Assembly (NCBI RefSeq): GCF_019720915.1
Contig: NZ_JAHKSI010000001.1
Location: 3,410,001 to 3,474,000 of the forward strand
Length of the DNA stretch: 64,000 bases
DNA from: Alkalihalobacillus sp. TS-13
GTDB taxonomy: Bacteria; Bacillota; Bacilli; Bacillales; Fictibacillaceae
Direction: 5' to 3'
Part shown: piece after piece, positions 18,758 to 27,120 of the stretch
Layout: each line of letters opens with the position of its first letter
How positions within the stretch are numbered: the first letter of the stretch is position 1
Program-made: the position numbers and the translations under genes
Notes under the pieces: generated by a model
What the model saw: the letters and a program-made list of their open reading frames with translations, nothing else
What the model was told of the DNA's origin: nothing
The model's database searches: none

Positions 18758-20596
18758 TTATTTCGTTTTGCCCTCTTTTTGAGCTTCCAATCGAGTTATC
18801 TGCTTTTTCAAGTCTTTTATTTGCTTGTTCAGTTCAAGGGTATCGTTCTCATTATCGGGTTCCACATCTTTCGCTATCAAATTCGATAATTGTAAATTCA
18901 ACCGATCGATTTCGTTGTTGATCTTTTGTTCGTCTTTTGACAAGTGAACATGATGTTTCCATTCCTTATACGAACCTTTATACTCATAAAACCCACTATC
19001 CAGTGAAAAAACGCGGTTTGCGACTTTTTCCAGCATATATGGATCGTGCGAGACCGTAACCACTGATCCAGGGTATACTGCTAGTGCATCTTCAATTCTT
19101 TCCCTCGTTTCAATATCAAGATAATTGGTGGGCTCATCAAGTACAAGAAGATTGGCATCCGAAAAGTATAACTTCACAAAAGCTACGCGGCACATCTCCC
19201 CCATGCTCAACTCTTTTACTTTCTTGAACACCTGGTCTCCTCTGAATAAAAAACAAGCAAGAATCGTCCGTGCGTCAGCTTGGGTCATCTGTGGAAGGTC
19301 TAAGATCTGCTCAAGAATCGTCTTGTCTGGTGCCAGCCCCTCCAGCTCCTGCATGAAATATCCGATTTTCAATTGTGGATGATGGATGACATTCCCCGAT
19401 ACAGGGTGAAGGTGCCCGGTAATCAGTTTGAGCAATGTCGTTTTCCCGGTCCCATTCTGTCCTATTACCGCGATTCTATTTCCTCGGTCAATCGAAAAGG
19501 ATAGCGAATCAAAAAGCAGGTCATTCTGTCCATAACGAAAGGCTGCATTATCAAACCTGAGTAACGTCTTACTGTTAAATGTACCAACTTCCAATTCAAC
19601 ATTGATTTTGGGACTGTCTTTCGGTTTCTCGATCTGGTCGTTCTCAAGGCGTTCCAATGCAGCTTCCTTCGCTTTGAATCTTGTCATATTCTTGTTCGCT
19701 TTCTTCTTAGCAAAAGGATCCCGTTCACTTGCGGCGCTATGGGATTTCTGAAACCATTGTTTATATTGCGTAACAGCTTCCATGAGCTTTCTTTTTTCAA
19801 CTTGTTGTTTACGGTATTTGGTTTCTAATGTCTTCCTTTCATGTTCTACGCTGCGTTTATATTCTTCATAGCCTCCGTGGTATTTTTTCGTCCCATCAGG
19901 CGATAGCTCATACGTGATGTTTGCGACTTGATCGATGAATGCACGTTCATGGGAAATGAACAATACAGCTCCTTTAAACGTTTGAAGCCATTCTGCCAAC
20001 CATTGGATCGTTTCTGCATCTAAATGATTGGTCGGTTCATCTAAAATCAAACCCTTTGGATTGCGCAGCATGACCCTGGCAAGCTTAGCTCGTGTTTTTT
20101 GACCACCGCTCAAGTTCGTGATGGACTGATCCCAAATTTCCTTCTGAAGCCCAAGCTGCAGCATACATTTCTCAACAGCTGTTTCCCATTCATACCCGCC
20201 CAATTCATCATACGATTGCAATGCGTCACTATAGTCTGAAAGTACATCGATATTTTCTGGATTTTCTTGGATCGCTTTTTCACATCTTCGCAAAATACGC
20301 TTTGCATGAAGCAGATGTGAAGATTCACTTTCAACAAATTCTCTGGTTGGAATGTGGCAATCCAATAAAGAATCTTGTTCCACAATCCCCCATTCTTCAA
20401 TTTTCATCGGATGGATGATCGTGCCTCCGGATACTTTTTCTTTACCTAGCAAACAATTGATGAAAGTCGTTTTTCCAACTCCATTTCTTCCGATTAATGC
20501 AATGTGATCCCTATCGTTGATTTCTATTGACGCATTTTTGAATATTTGTTTCCCATTCCGTTCAACTGTAACGTTATCACCCTTCAAAACTAGCAT
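18758..20596 (-). CDS. ABC-F family ATPase, possible ribosome-protection factor
   Basis: 612 residues with two nucleotide-binding domains and no membrane segment. The first has Walker A GRNGVGKTT (about 36-44), signature LSGGQKTRAK and Walker B LILDEPTNHLD. The second has GQNGTGKTT, an altered signature LSMGEMCRV and LLVLDEPTNYLD. A charged linker of about 80 residues (near 235-320) joins them, and a coiled coil closes the C-terminus. ABC-F proteins act on the ribosomal E site; some are housekeeping, others displace antibiotics. The altered second signature and the upstream leader with short ORFs and a terminator favour the resistance type. ATG 20596 follows GGAGGG. Confidence 0.85.
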   Translation of the reverse strand: MLVLKGDNVTVERNGKQIFKNASIEINDRDHIALIGRNGVGKTTFINCLLGKEKVSGGTIIHPMKIEEWGIVEQDSLLDCHIPTREFVESESSHLLHAKRILRRCEKAIQENPENIDVLSDYSDALQSYDELGGYEWETAVEKCMLQLGLQKEIWDQSITNLSGGQKTRAKLARVMLRNPKGLILDEPTNHLDAETIQWLAEWLQTFKGAVLFISHERAFIDQVANITYELSPDGTKKYHGGYEEYKRSVEHERKTLETKYRKQQVEKRKLMEAVTQYKQWFQKSHSAASERDPFAKKKANKNMTRFKAKEAALERLENDQIEKPKDSPKINVELEVGTFNSKTLLRFDNAAFRYGQNDLLFDSLSFSIDRGNRIAVIGQNGTGKTTLLKLITGHLHPVSGNVIHHPQLKIGYFMQELEGLAPDKTILEQILDLPQMTQADARTILACFLFRGDQVFKKVKELSMGEMCRVAFVKLYFSDANLLVLDEPTNYLDIETRERIEDALAVYPGSVVTVSHDPYMLEKVANRVFSLDSGFYEYKGSYKEWKHHVHLSKDEQKINNEIDRLNLQLSNLIAKDVEPDNENDTLELNKQIKDLKKQITRLEAQKEGKTK

Positions 20597-20626
20597 ACAA
20601 ATCCCTCCAGTACATCTTTTTTGAAA

Positions 20627-21112
20627 GGCTTTGTTTTACTTAAATGTTGATTTCCACGAAATTCACTCCCTTTCCGCAGGCAAACGAAAAGCGGAAGCGA
20701 CCCGGATAGTCACGTAGGTCACTGGAAAACGGACGAGGAGGCTCCAACCAAACAAAGACTTGGTTCTGCGTGGGCTAACTCATAAGGATGTCAATCAATG
20801 TGTTGCCGCCGCAGGAAGTTTGAAGTGATCCAAGTGACTGGTCGCTGAGCTAGACATCACTACCTGTATTAACCCACTTCCGCAAATAACACCACGTCGT
20901 GTGGTGAACGTCGAAGTCAGTACATCCTGTACAAGTACGTCGTGTGGTGAACGTCGAAGCCAGCAGAAGGAAAGCTTCTAAGAATTCTCATCGCAGACAC
21001 GAAAATGATTTCATTTTTGTGTTGCGATACTGTGAGGAGGCTTAGATCCTTAGTTCGCTGTAGGGTCTCGCCTGGCTGGCTTTTCCCGCTGAAGTATCGT
21101 GAATTTCGCTTA
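20627..21112. repeat. Dispersed element, family 1 (long copy between ABC-F gene and its leader)
   Basis: Starts GGCTTTGTT at 20627 and carries most modules of the family: GCGGAAGCGACCCGG, GACGAGGAGGCT, GAAGTGATCC...ATCACT, CTTCCGC, the ACGTTCACC hairpins in tandem, a perfect hairpin around ATCGCAGACACGAAAATGA/TCATTTTTGTGTTGCGAT and the right end CTTTTCCCGCTGAAGTATCG. The closing inverted repeat is eroded. It separates the ABC-F start codon from the leader terminator. Confidence 0.8.
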
Positions 21113-21164
21113 AAAACTTGGATGGAGTAATCAATTTAATGTTCAAACAAATCCTTTTTTTGAA

Positions 21165-21194
21165 AATAAAAAAACACAGGCTGCTGCCTGTGAA
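21165..21194 (-). terminator. Leader terminator upstream of the ABC-F gene
   Basis: CACAGG and CCTGTG (21175-21192) close a compact stem, and the minus strand continues with seven T. The 5' arm plus loop (ACAGGCAG in RNA) is complementary to CTGCCTGT inside the upstream micro-ORF at 21284-21310, giving a possible antiterminator. Confidence 0.75.
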
Positions 21195-21283
21195 CCAGAT
21201 GCATGGATTCATGCTGAATTGATCAGCTGAAAAAAATCCGATCATAAAAGAAGAACGATATCTAAATGACGACACACTTATCC

Positions 21284-21310
21284 CTATACTCTGATTACAG
21301 GCAGAGCCAT
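21284..21310 (-). CDS. Leader micro-ORF 2 (MALPVIRV)
   Basis: An eight-codon frame in the ABC-F leader. Its ATG lies in CGAAAAATG, which pairs exactly with CATTTTTCG inside micro-ORF 1, so the start would be hidden until that stem opens. Its codons contain the CTGCCTGT segment that can pair with the terminator arm. Translation is inferred from this layout, not shown. Confidence 0.4.
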   Translation of the reverse strand: MALPVIRV

Positions 21311-21318
21311 TTTTCGTA

Positions 21319-21351
21319 TTAAGCTACGCGAAAAATGTTAAGGGACTTCAT
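21319..21351 (-). CDS. Leader micro-ORF 1 (MKSLNIFRVA)
   Basis: A ten-codon frame downstream of the strong ribosome binding site GAGGAGGT (21367-21374). The spacing of 15 bases is long, which weakens the call. The peptide resembles macrolide-type arrest peptides only loosely (IFRVA). Its middle codons form one arm of the stem that hides micro-ORF 2. Confidence 0.4.
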   Translation of the reverse strand: MKSLNIFRVA

Positions 21352-21388
21352 GATTTTAGAATCGATACCTCCTCGTAATTGTATTTTT

Positions 21389-21418
21389 ATTATAAACGAT
21401 GACACCAGAAAGTTCCAA
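21389..21418 (-). promoter_or_regulatory. Promoter of the ABC-F leader
   Basis: On the minus strand, TATAAT (21394 to 21389) is preceded by TTGGAA at a spacing of 18 bases. A start near 21382 would place the GAGGAGGT site about ten bases into the transcript. Confidence 0.55.
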
Positions 21419-21522
21419 GGTTATTTAAAGAAAACTTGGTAAAGCCAAGCCTTTGGCGCAGGCTGAGCTTTAGTGTGCTTATATTGAAGAAAGTATTTAT
21501 TCTTTCTTTAAATGGCAAATAA

Positions 21523-21815
21523 GGCTTTGGTTAAATAATACTTAGCTTTCTGACTAAGTTTGATTGAGCGAAATTCGCAACATTCTTGCGGGGTAAGCTA
21601 GGAAAGACCCGAGTATAATAATGACCTTCGACTAAATACCACTTCGTCCTGCGCCTGCAGTTACTCGTCGCAAAACTACAAGGATGGAACTTAAATCCGT
21701 TGTCTTTTTTGGTAAACGTCGAAGCCAGATAAAAAAGCTTCTAAGAATTCTCATCTCAGACACGAAAACGATTTTATTTTTGTGTTGACATCCTGTACAA
21801 GTGAGCGAGGAGGCT
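21523..21815. repeat. Dispersed element, family 1 (rearranged fragment)
   Basis: Begins GGCTTTGGTTAAATAATAC with the left-end module, then CTTCGACTAAATACCAC, TAAACGTCGAAG, the TCTAAGAATTCTCATC block, a hairpin of the ACACGAAAA type and GCGAGGAGGCT. A further small scrap (GGAAAGGGCGTGAATTTCGC) lies at about 22104-22125. No gene is supported between 21400 and 22271. Confidence 0.7.
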
Positions 21816-22271
21816 ATCGGATCGTCCACGGAAATCGTGTATATTCCTCCGCCATTACAATGGAATTGTGATAAACAACACTTTTTCTTAAAGAACCTTA
21901 GGAAAAAACTTATATCCGAATAAGTTTTAACCACTTTTTGTTCTAAAATAGGTTAGTTATTTATTTTTTGGATAGCCGAATCCATCAAAGTCATGATTAC
22001 CTACAACATCTACAAAAAGGGAAAATTATCTACAAAAACAAGAAACGGTTCTGAAGAATCCCTACCTGACTATGAGGGTCGCTTCCATTTTTCTTTCGCC
22101 TCGCGGAAAGGGCGTGAATTTCGCAAAATCAACACTACTATAACAAAACCTCAAATAAATGTTTCACATGGAACAATCTTCTCATCCCCTCACCTACAAA
22201 TGATGCAAAAGATATCGTCAAATGATTTTCAAGTGGTATGATAGTTATAACCCTAATGGCAAAAGGAGGAA

Positions 22272-23501
22272 ATGAAGTTTATTATGCAGCCAACACCGAT
22301 TTCGACTCACCAACGCATTGCAACTATTGATATCATAAGGGGATTTGCCCTTCTTGGTATTTTTCTTGTAAATATGCCAGCTTTATCCGCACCTGCCTTG
22401 ATGTATGATCTATATTCGGTTCATCCAACATACGAAGGAATTGATCGCTGGGTTCGTCTCCTTTTCGATCTATTCATACAAGCAAAGTTTTACCCGATGT
22501 TTTCATTTCTATTTGGATTTGGTTTCTACATATTCCTTTCAAGGGTAGAACTTAAAACCGACAAGCCACGTAAGCTTTTTATCCGGCGTCTGGTTATCCT
22601 ACTTGCTTTTGGGTTGCTTCACTTGATTTTCGTCTGGTATGGAGACATTCTCCACACTTACGCATTGATTGGGTTTCTTCTCTTATTCTTTTATAACCGT
22701 AAACCAAAAACCATTCTTATTTGGGCGGTTTCATTACTTGTCTTTTTTTATATAATTGTGGCGTTGCCGCTTTTAGCACCACCATCTTTCCATGAATCCT
22801 CAAACTATGTAAGCGAGACGGTTGGCAGCAAAAAAGTGGAGGAAGCGGTATCGATGTACCGGGAAGCTGGGTATTTTGAGTTGACAGCCTATCGTTTCCA
22901 AAATGAAGTGATTCCTGTCCTTGAGTTTTTTGTATTTAATGTCCCTCAGATTCTAGCACTCTTTTTATTAGGTTTATATGTAGGAAAAAGAGGAATCATA
23001 GCAGAACCGGCATTACATACAGGGTTGATCAGGAAAATATGGTTGACTAGTGGAGTTATCGCATTGCCTATGGTACTTTGGTTGGCAGCTATCCAATTGG
23101 ATTGGCTTGATTATGGTGTCTATAAAGAAGGGCTGGCCTATTTACTTATTACTCTAAGCGGAATATTTCTTGCTTCTTTTTACATCTTTTCGTTGGTTTT
23201 ATTTTTACAGAAAACGAGAATGAATCGAATCTTACAATCTTTTGAAGCAGCTGGAAAAATGGCATTAACGAATTATCTTGTCCAGACCATCCTATCCGTC
23301 ATCATTCTAGTTAGCTCAGGACTTTATTATGAAGTCAGCTTGACCTCCGGGTTCCTGATGGTGTTGATTCTATTTTCCATGCAGCTTATGTTAAGCCATT
23401 ACTGGCTGAAGTATTTTCACTTTGGTCCATTCGAATGGGCTTGGCGCTCCCTTACCTATAAACAATTGCAACCTCTGAAGCGAAAGGACCTTCCTAAATA
23501 A
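22272..23501 (+). CDS. DUF418 family membrane protein
   Basis: 409 residues with about nine to ten membrane helices. The family signature IATIDIIRGFALLGIFLVNM is at the N-terminus, FYPMFSFLFGFGFYIFLSR follows, and the C-terminal DUF418 block includes AAGKMALTNYLVQTIL and WLKYFHFGPFEWAWR. Proteins of this type (YxaH, YeiB) are widespread, perhaps acyltransferase-like transporters, but none has a firm function. ATG 22272 is only two bases after AAGGAGG; ATG 22284 is 14 bases away. Neither spacing is ideal. Monocistronic. Confidence 0.85.
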   Translation: MKFIMQPTPISTHQRIATIDIIRGFALLGIFLVNMPALSAPALMYDLYSVHPTYEGIDRWVRLLFDLFIQAKFYPMFSFLFGFGFYIFLSRVELKTDKPRKLFIRRLVILLAFGLLHLIFVWYGDILHTYALIGFLLLFFYNRKPKTILIWAVSLLVFFYIIVALPLLAPPSFHESSNYVSETVGSKKVEEAVSMYREAGYFELTAYRFQNEVIPVLEFFVFNVPQILALFLLGLYVGKRGIIAEPALHTGLIRKIWLTSGVIALPMVLWLAAIQLDWLDYGVYKEGLAYLLITLSGIFLASFYIFSLVLFLQKTRMNRILQSFEAAGKMALTNYLVQTILSVIILVSSGLYYEVSLTSGFLMVLILFSMQLMLSHYWLKYFHFGPFEWAWRSLTYKQLQPLKRKDLPK

Positions 23502-23525
23502 AGAAATGTCCTTATGAATGATGAA

Positions 23526-23567
23526 CTGTCCCATAAGTGTCTAACACTCGTTTGGGACAGCTTTTTA
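23526..23567. terminator. Intrinsic terminator of the DUF418 gene
   Basis: CTGTCCCA pairs with TGGGACAG, with AAGTGT/ACACT inside and CTTTTTAA after it on the plus strand. Confidence 0.85.
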
Positions 23568-23571
23568 ATAT

Positions 23572-24504
23572 TCAAATGGAGAGCCAATCGATTTTCTTTT
23601 CTAACAGCTTTAGAGTTTCAGCTTCTTTACTGTCAGGAAGTGGATGGTAGTTATATGTCCAGTTGACTGCTGGCGGCAAGCTCATGAAAATCGACTCGAT
23701 ACGGCCTCCGGAATTCAACCCGAATTTCGTTCCACGATCATAAACGAGATTGAATTCGACGTACCTTCCTCTCCGGATACGTTGCCAAGTCAGTTCCTCT
23801 TCTCCATAAGGCAGATGGCGGTTTTCATTTATAAGGTCCGTATAAATTCCTGAAAACGCCTCTCCTACCTCTTTCACAAAACAGAAGCGGTTTTTTAACG
23901 AAATCTCATGCGTGACACCGAGACGGTCAAAAAAGATACCTCCAACTCCCCGTGCTTCATTACGGTGTTTGATATAAAAATACTCATCAGCCCATTTTTT
24001 AAAAGCGGGATAATACGAAGGATGATGGTGGTCACATAGTGATTTAAGCTTCTGATGAAACCTTTTTGCCTGATGGACATCAATATAAATCGGAGTTAAA
24101 TCAATACCCCCTCCAAACCATTTCTCGCCACCAGAAGTTTCAAAATACCGGACGTTCATATGTATGATGGGAATCAATGGACTTATGGGATGCATGATGA
24201 CAGAGACACCGGTAGCATAGAAGGAACCCCCACGACTGACTTGCAGTACATCTGCCATCTGATTAGACAGGAGACCGTATACCTCTGAAAAATTGACTCC
24301 ACCTTTTTCGATGATTCTCCCGTTCTGCATGATACGTGTACGGCCACCACCGCCTCCATCACGTTTCCACCGCTCTTCCTTGAACGTTTCTTCTCCATCA
24401 CAGACTTCTAACTTCTTACAAATATCATTTTGTAAAGATATGAACGATTGACTGATCAATTCTTTATCAAGATTCACTGCCTTTGTTCTTTTTACTAAAT
24501 CCAT
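23572..24504 (-). CDS. hemF: Oxygen-dependent coproporphyrinogen III oxidase
   Basis: 310 residues and clearly HemF. Blocks matching the E. coli enzyme include ERWKRDGGGGGRTRI, GVNFSEVYG, KWFGGGIDLTPIY, YFYIKHRNEARGVGGIFFD and GRYVEFNLVYDRGTKFGL, followed by GGRIESIFMSLPP. It converts coproporphyrinogen III to protoporphyrinogen IX with O2. Firmicutes normally make heme through coproporphyrin and do not need HemF, so its presence is unusual. ATG 24504 lacks a good ribosome binding site, and an in-frame TAG lies shortly upstream. No other heme gene is nearby; dispersed elements lie upstream. Confidence 0.93.
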   Translation of the reverse strand: MDLVKRTKAVNLDKELISQSFISLQNDICKKLEVCDGEETFKEERWKRDGGGGGRTRIMQNGRIIEKGGVNFSEVYGLLSNQMADVLQVSRGGSFYATGVSVIMHPISPLIPIIHMNVRYFETSGGEKWFGGGIDLTPIYIDVHQAKRFHQKLKSLCDHHHPSYYPAFKKWADEYFYIKHRNEARGVGGIFFDRLGVTHEISLKNRFCFVKEVGEAFSGIYTDLINENRHLPYGEEELTWQRIRRGRYVEFNLVYDRGTKFGLNSGGRIESIFMSLPPAVNWTYNYHPLPDSKEAETLKLLEKKIDWLSI

Positions 24505-24703
24505 AACTGTTAACTGGCGTCCGCGAAAAAATTGCTAAATCAGGTACCAGCTTTTCCTCCTTCACATGATTTACTTTTTCGAAAGCAAATGAACATTCAT
24601 GCAGGATCATTGGTGTAGTAGGAATAACTTTATGAATCAAAGAATACAACATTATCAGAATTTTGTAAAATATTAACTATTTGTGTCGATGTATGTTTTA
24701 TTA

Positions 24704-25159
24704 GGCTTTGTTACAGAAATTCGCTCCCTTCCCGCGGGCAAACGAAAAGCGGAAGCGACCTGATTAGTCACACAGGTCACTGGAAAACTGACGAGGAGGC
24801 TGTTGCCGCCCCAGGAAGTTTGAAGTGATCCAAGTGACTGGTCGCTGAGGGGAGACATCACTTCCCTGTATTAACCCACTTCCGCAAACCTCCCCACTTG
24901 CACAGGATGTCAACACAAAAATGAAATCATTTTCGTGTCTGCGATGAGAATCCTTAGAAGCTTTCCTTCTGCTGGCTTCGACGTTCACCACAAGACCACA
25001 GACTTATATTCCATCCTTTTTGCAGTTTTGCACCGAGTAACCGCAGGCGTAGGACATGGTGGTTGTTAGTCGAAGATCATTAATCGCTGCGGGGTCTCGT
25101 CTGGCTCGCTGTACCCGGAAGAGTGTCGCAAATTTCGTTTCAATATTATTTAACAAAGC
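24704..25159. mobile_element. MITE-like element, family 1 (complete copy with both ends)
   Basis: 456 bases bounded by GGCTTTGTTA at 24704 and TAACAAAGC ending at 25159. The interior carries all modules in order: GAAATTCGCTCCC, GCGGAAGCGACC, GACGAGGAGGCTG, GAAGTGATCC...ATCACTTC, CACTTCCGCAAACCTCC, the ACACAAAAATGA hairpin, CTTCGACGTTCACC, and the GGGTCTCGTCTGGCTCGC right module. No ORF encodes a transposase. I see no obvious target-site duplication. Confidence 0.75.
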
Positions 25160-25180
25160 ATGTTTTAAAGGGACGTCACT

Positions 25181-25367
25181 CTAACGGACACAAGAGACCT
25201 TATTCGGGACAAAACAAGGTAATCTAGTAATCTAACGGACAGGAGAGACGCTATTTTGCCAAAAGAGCATGTTTTTTCCACCAATTAAGGTAAATAAGAG
25301 CTCTGGTGTCCGTTAAGACCGTGAAATTGGGGAGATGTTCACAGATAAGAGCGCTGGTGTCCGTAAG
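25181..25367. repeat. Four copies of a 24-base motif, two in each orientation
   Basis: CTAACGGACA-type units start at 25181 and 25232 (forward), and inverted units ending in TGTCCGTTA and TGTCCGTAAG lie at about 25292-25315 and 25343-25367. Both direct pairs have a 51-base period, and together they form a large imperfect inverted repeat. No ORF is seen. Confidence 0.7.
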
Positions 25368-25417
25368 ATGTTTTGTCTCAACTTTTATCTCAAATCGCAG
25401 TCTGATTTTCTTCTTAC

Positions 25418-25464
25418 CTAAAAAAAGAAAGAGCACTTTACCCTACAACAAGGTAAACCGCTCT
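25418..25464 (-). terminator. Intrinsic terminator of the rRNA methyltransferase gene
   Basis: AGAGC-CTTTACC pairs with GGTAAA-GCTCT, and the minus strand continues with TTTCTTTTTTTAGG. Confidence 0.8.
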
Positions 25465-25469
25465 CTAAC

Positions 25470-26669
25470 TCATCCTTTGATTTTCTTGATGAACAACACT
25501 TTCAAATAATCGCCTTCCGGAAATTCCCTGATGGTTTTAAAATCCACTGGTAGTGAATGTTCTTCCATCAGCTTATATGTCCCATTCATTTCTTTGAAGG
25601 CTTTTTCAACGAATGATCGGAACTTTTTCATGTCGATTCCGGCAAAATTCGTGGACGCGACAATCATCCCACCATTTTCGGTTATTGCAATCGCTTCTTT
25701 TATCAAATCTTTATAATCTTTCGCGACACTAAAGCGATGTTTCTTCGATCTCGCAAAGCTTGGCGGATCGAGGATGACCATATCGAACTTCAAATTGTTC
25801 CGTACTGCATATTTAAAATAGTTAAAAACATCCATTACCCGGATATCGTGTGCTTCGTAATCAAGACCATTCAAGCTGAATTGTTCAATCGTCTTATTCA
25901 AACTGCGGTTTGCAAGATCGACACTCGTGGTTTTTACGGCTCCTCCAAGCGCTGCGAAGACGGAAAACGCACCCGTGTAGGAAAACATATTCAAGACGGT
26001 CTTCCCTTCAGCATGGTGGTCCCTTATCGATTTGCGAACTTCCCTTTGATCAAGGAAAACACCAACCATTGCACCATCATTCAAATAAACAGCAAAATGA
26101 ACCCCATTCTCTTTTACGATTAGAGGAAATTGTGCACGTTCTCCAACGAGAAAATCATCGTCCTCGATGTACTGCCCTTTTTGGTCAAAACGTTTCTTTT
26201 CATAAATGCCTTTGTATTCGATGGAACTTTGTAACGCTTCGACAATTGGTTGTTTGAATTGGTATATGCCCTCACTGTACCAATTGAGTAACAAATATCC
26301 ATCAAAGTAATCGACAGTAAAACCACCGATTCCATCCCCTTCACCGTTAAAAAGACGGAACGCATTCGTCTCATGATCATTGAAAAAAGATTTCCTATGC
26401 TCAATCGCTCTTTTGATTCGATTTTCGAAAAAGACGTAATCAATTTTTTCCTGTTCTTTTCTTGTAAGAATCCAGCCGTATCCTTTATTCTGTTTGCCGT
26501 AATATCCTTTACCGATAAAACGTTTTTGTTCGTCTACAAGTTTGAGAAGGGTGCCTTCTTCCTTCAGATCATTCAAATTGACGATCGCTTCCTTAAATAG
26601 GAGCGGATAGCCACCTTTCAACTTTTTGAAATACTTCGATTTTATCGTGAGCATGATTTCTTTATTCAT
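25470..26669 (-). CDS. Class I SAM-dependent rRNA methyltransferase (RlmI/YwbD family)
   Basis: About 399 residues. An N-terminal PUA-like RNA-binding domain (about 1-75) leads into a linker and a C-terminal Rossmann methyltransferase domain. Motif I is NMFSYTGAFSVFAALGG, and the catalytic-type motif is LDPPSFARSK. This architecture is shared by RlmI and Bacillus YwbD, which methylate 23S rRNA; the exact nucleotide cannot be read. ATG 26669 lies eight bases after AAGGA, while an upstream ATG at 26678 overlaps that site, so the shorter start is preferred. Monocistronic. Confidence 0.85.
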   Translation of the reverse strand: MNKEIMLTIKSKYFKKLKGGYPLLFKEAIVNLNDLKEEGTLLKLVDEQKRFIGKGYYGKQNKGYGWILTRKEQEKIDYVFFENRIKRAIEHRKSFFNDHETNAFRLFNGEGDGIGGFTVDYFDGYLLLNWYSEGIYQFKQPIVEALQSSIEYKGIYEKKRFDQKGQYIEDDDFLVGERAQFPLIVKENGVHFAVYLNDGAMVGVFLDQREVRKSIRDHHAEGKTVLNMFSYTGAFSVFAALGGAVKTTSVDLANRSLNKTIEQFSLNGLDYEAHDIRVMDVFNYFKYAVRNNLKFDMVILDPPSFARSKKHRFSVAKDYKDLIKEAIAITENGGMIVASTNFAGIDMKKFRSFVEKAFKEMNGTYKLMEEHSLPVDFKTIREFPEGDYLKVLFIKKIKG

Positions 26670-26800
26670 GATTGCCATCCTTCATTTGTTGATTTTATTG
26701 GTGAAGCTTCTGCATCCATACTACCACGTTTCAAATCGTTCACAAAACTTGATATTGAAGCAACAAGGCACGATCAGCCCTATTCCCGCTAGATATAAAA

Positions 26801-26833
26801 GAGGACCCGCTGCAACCCTCACAGCAAGTCCTC
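26801..26833 (-). terminator. Terminator-like hairpin at the end of the glycerate kinase unit
   Basis: GAGGAC pairs with GTCCTC and GCTG with CAGC; the minus strand follows with TTTTATA. The T run is short. Confidence 0.5.
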
Positions 26834-26842
26834 CATTTGTCA

Positions 26843-27120
26843 TTACATCTGTTTAAAAATTTCCAGAAAGGCATCCTTCAATTTCAGATCAATTTTCCCT
26901 GTAATAGCATCGACTGGGAGAATCTCTAAACGACCATCACCACTTAAATATCCGATCCAAAATGGTATATATAACACAAAGGAAGGATTAAGCTTGATTT
27001 CGATCGATTTCCGTTTCTTCTAGTCGATTTCTGATTCTTCCCGAACATCGCACCGAATATTGCCGTACCAGCAATATAAATTGAAAAAATTGCGTAATCT
27101 AACAAGGTAAAGCTACTCAT
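26843..27120 (-). pseudogene. Decayed Na+/solute symporter remnant after glxK
   Basis: ATG 27120 overlaps the glxK stop (ATGAGTAG) and has GGAGG nine bases upstream. The first 33 residues (SFTLLDYAIFSIYIAGTAIF then GAMFGKNQKSTR) match the N-terminus of sodium:solute symporters. After that the similarity stops and the frame ends at 26944. Another frame then gives about 50 residues, from FVLYIPFWIGYLSGDG to LEIFKQM, ending at 26843, which I cannot assign. It looks like a downstream operon gene lost by deletion and frameshift. A genuine short peptide is less likely. Confidence 0.55.

Noticed and set aside
21042-21275. 77-codon minus-strand frame in the ABC-F leader region
   Set aside because: It runs through the terminator hairpin into the dispersed element, so it is not a plausible protein.
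21632-21934. 100-codon minus-strand frame
   Set aside because: Made mostly of repeat-element sequence, with no ribosome site or known motif.
21993-22241. 82-codon plus-strand frame before the DUF418 gene
   Set aside because: Crosses a repeat fragment and short intergenic repeats; composition is not protein-like.
25737-26257. Two overlapping plus-strand frames of 115-128 codons over the rRNA methyltransferase gene
   Set aside because: Antisense shadows; the minus-strand protein has full family motifs.
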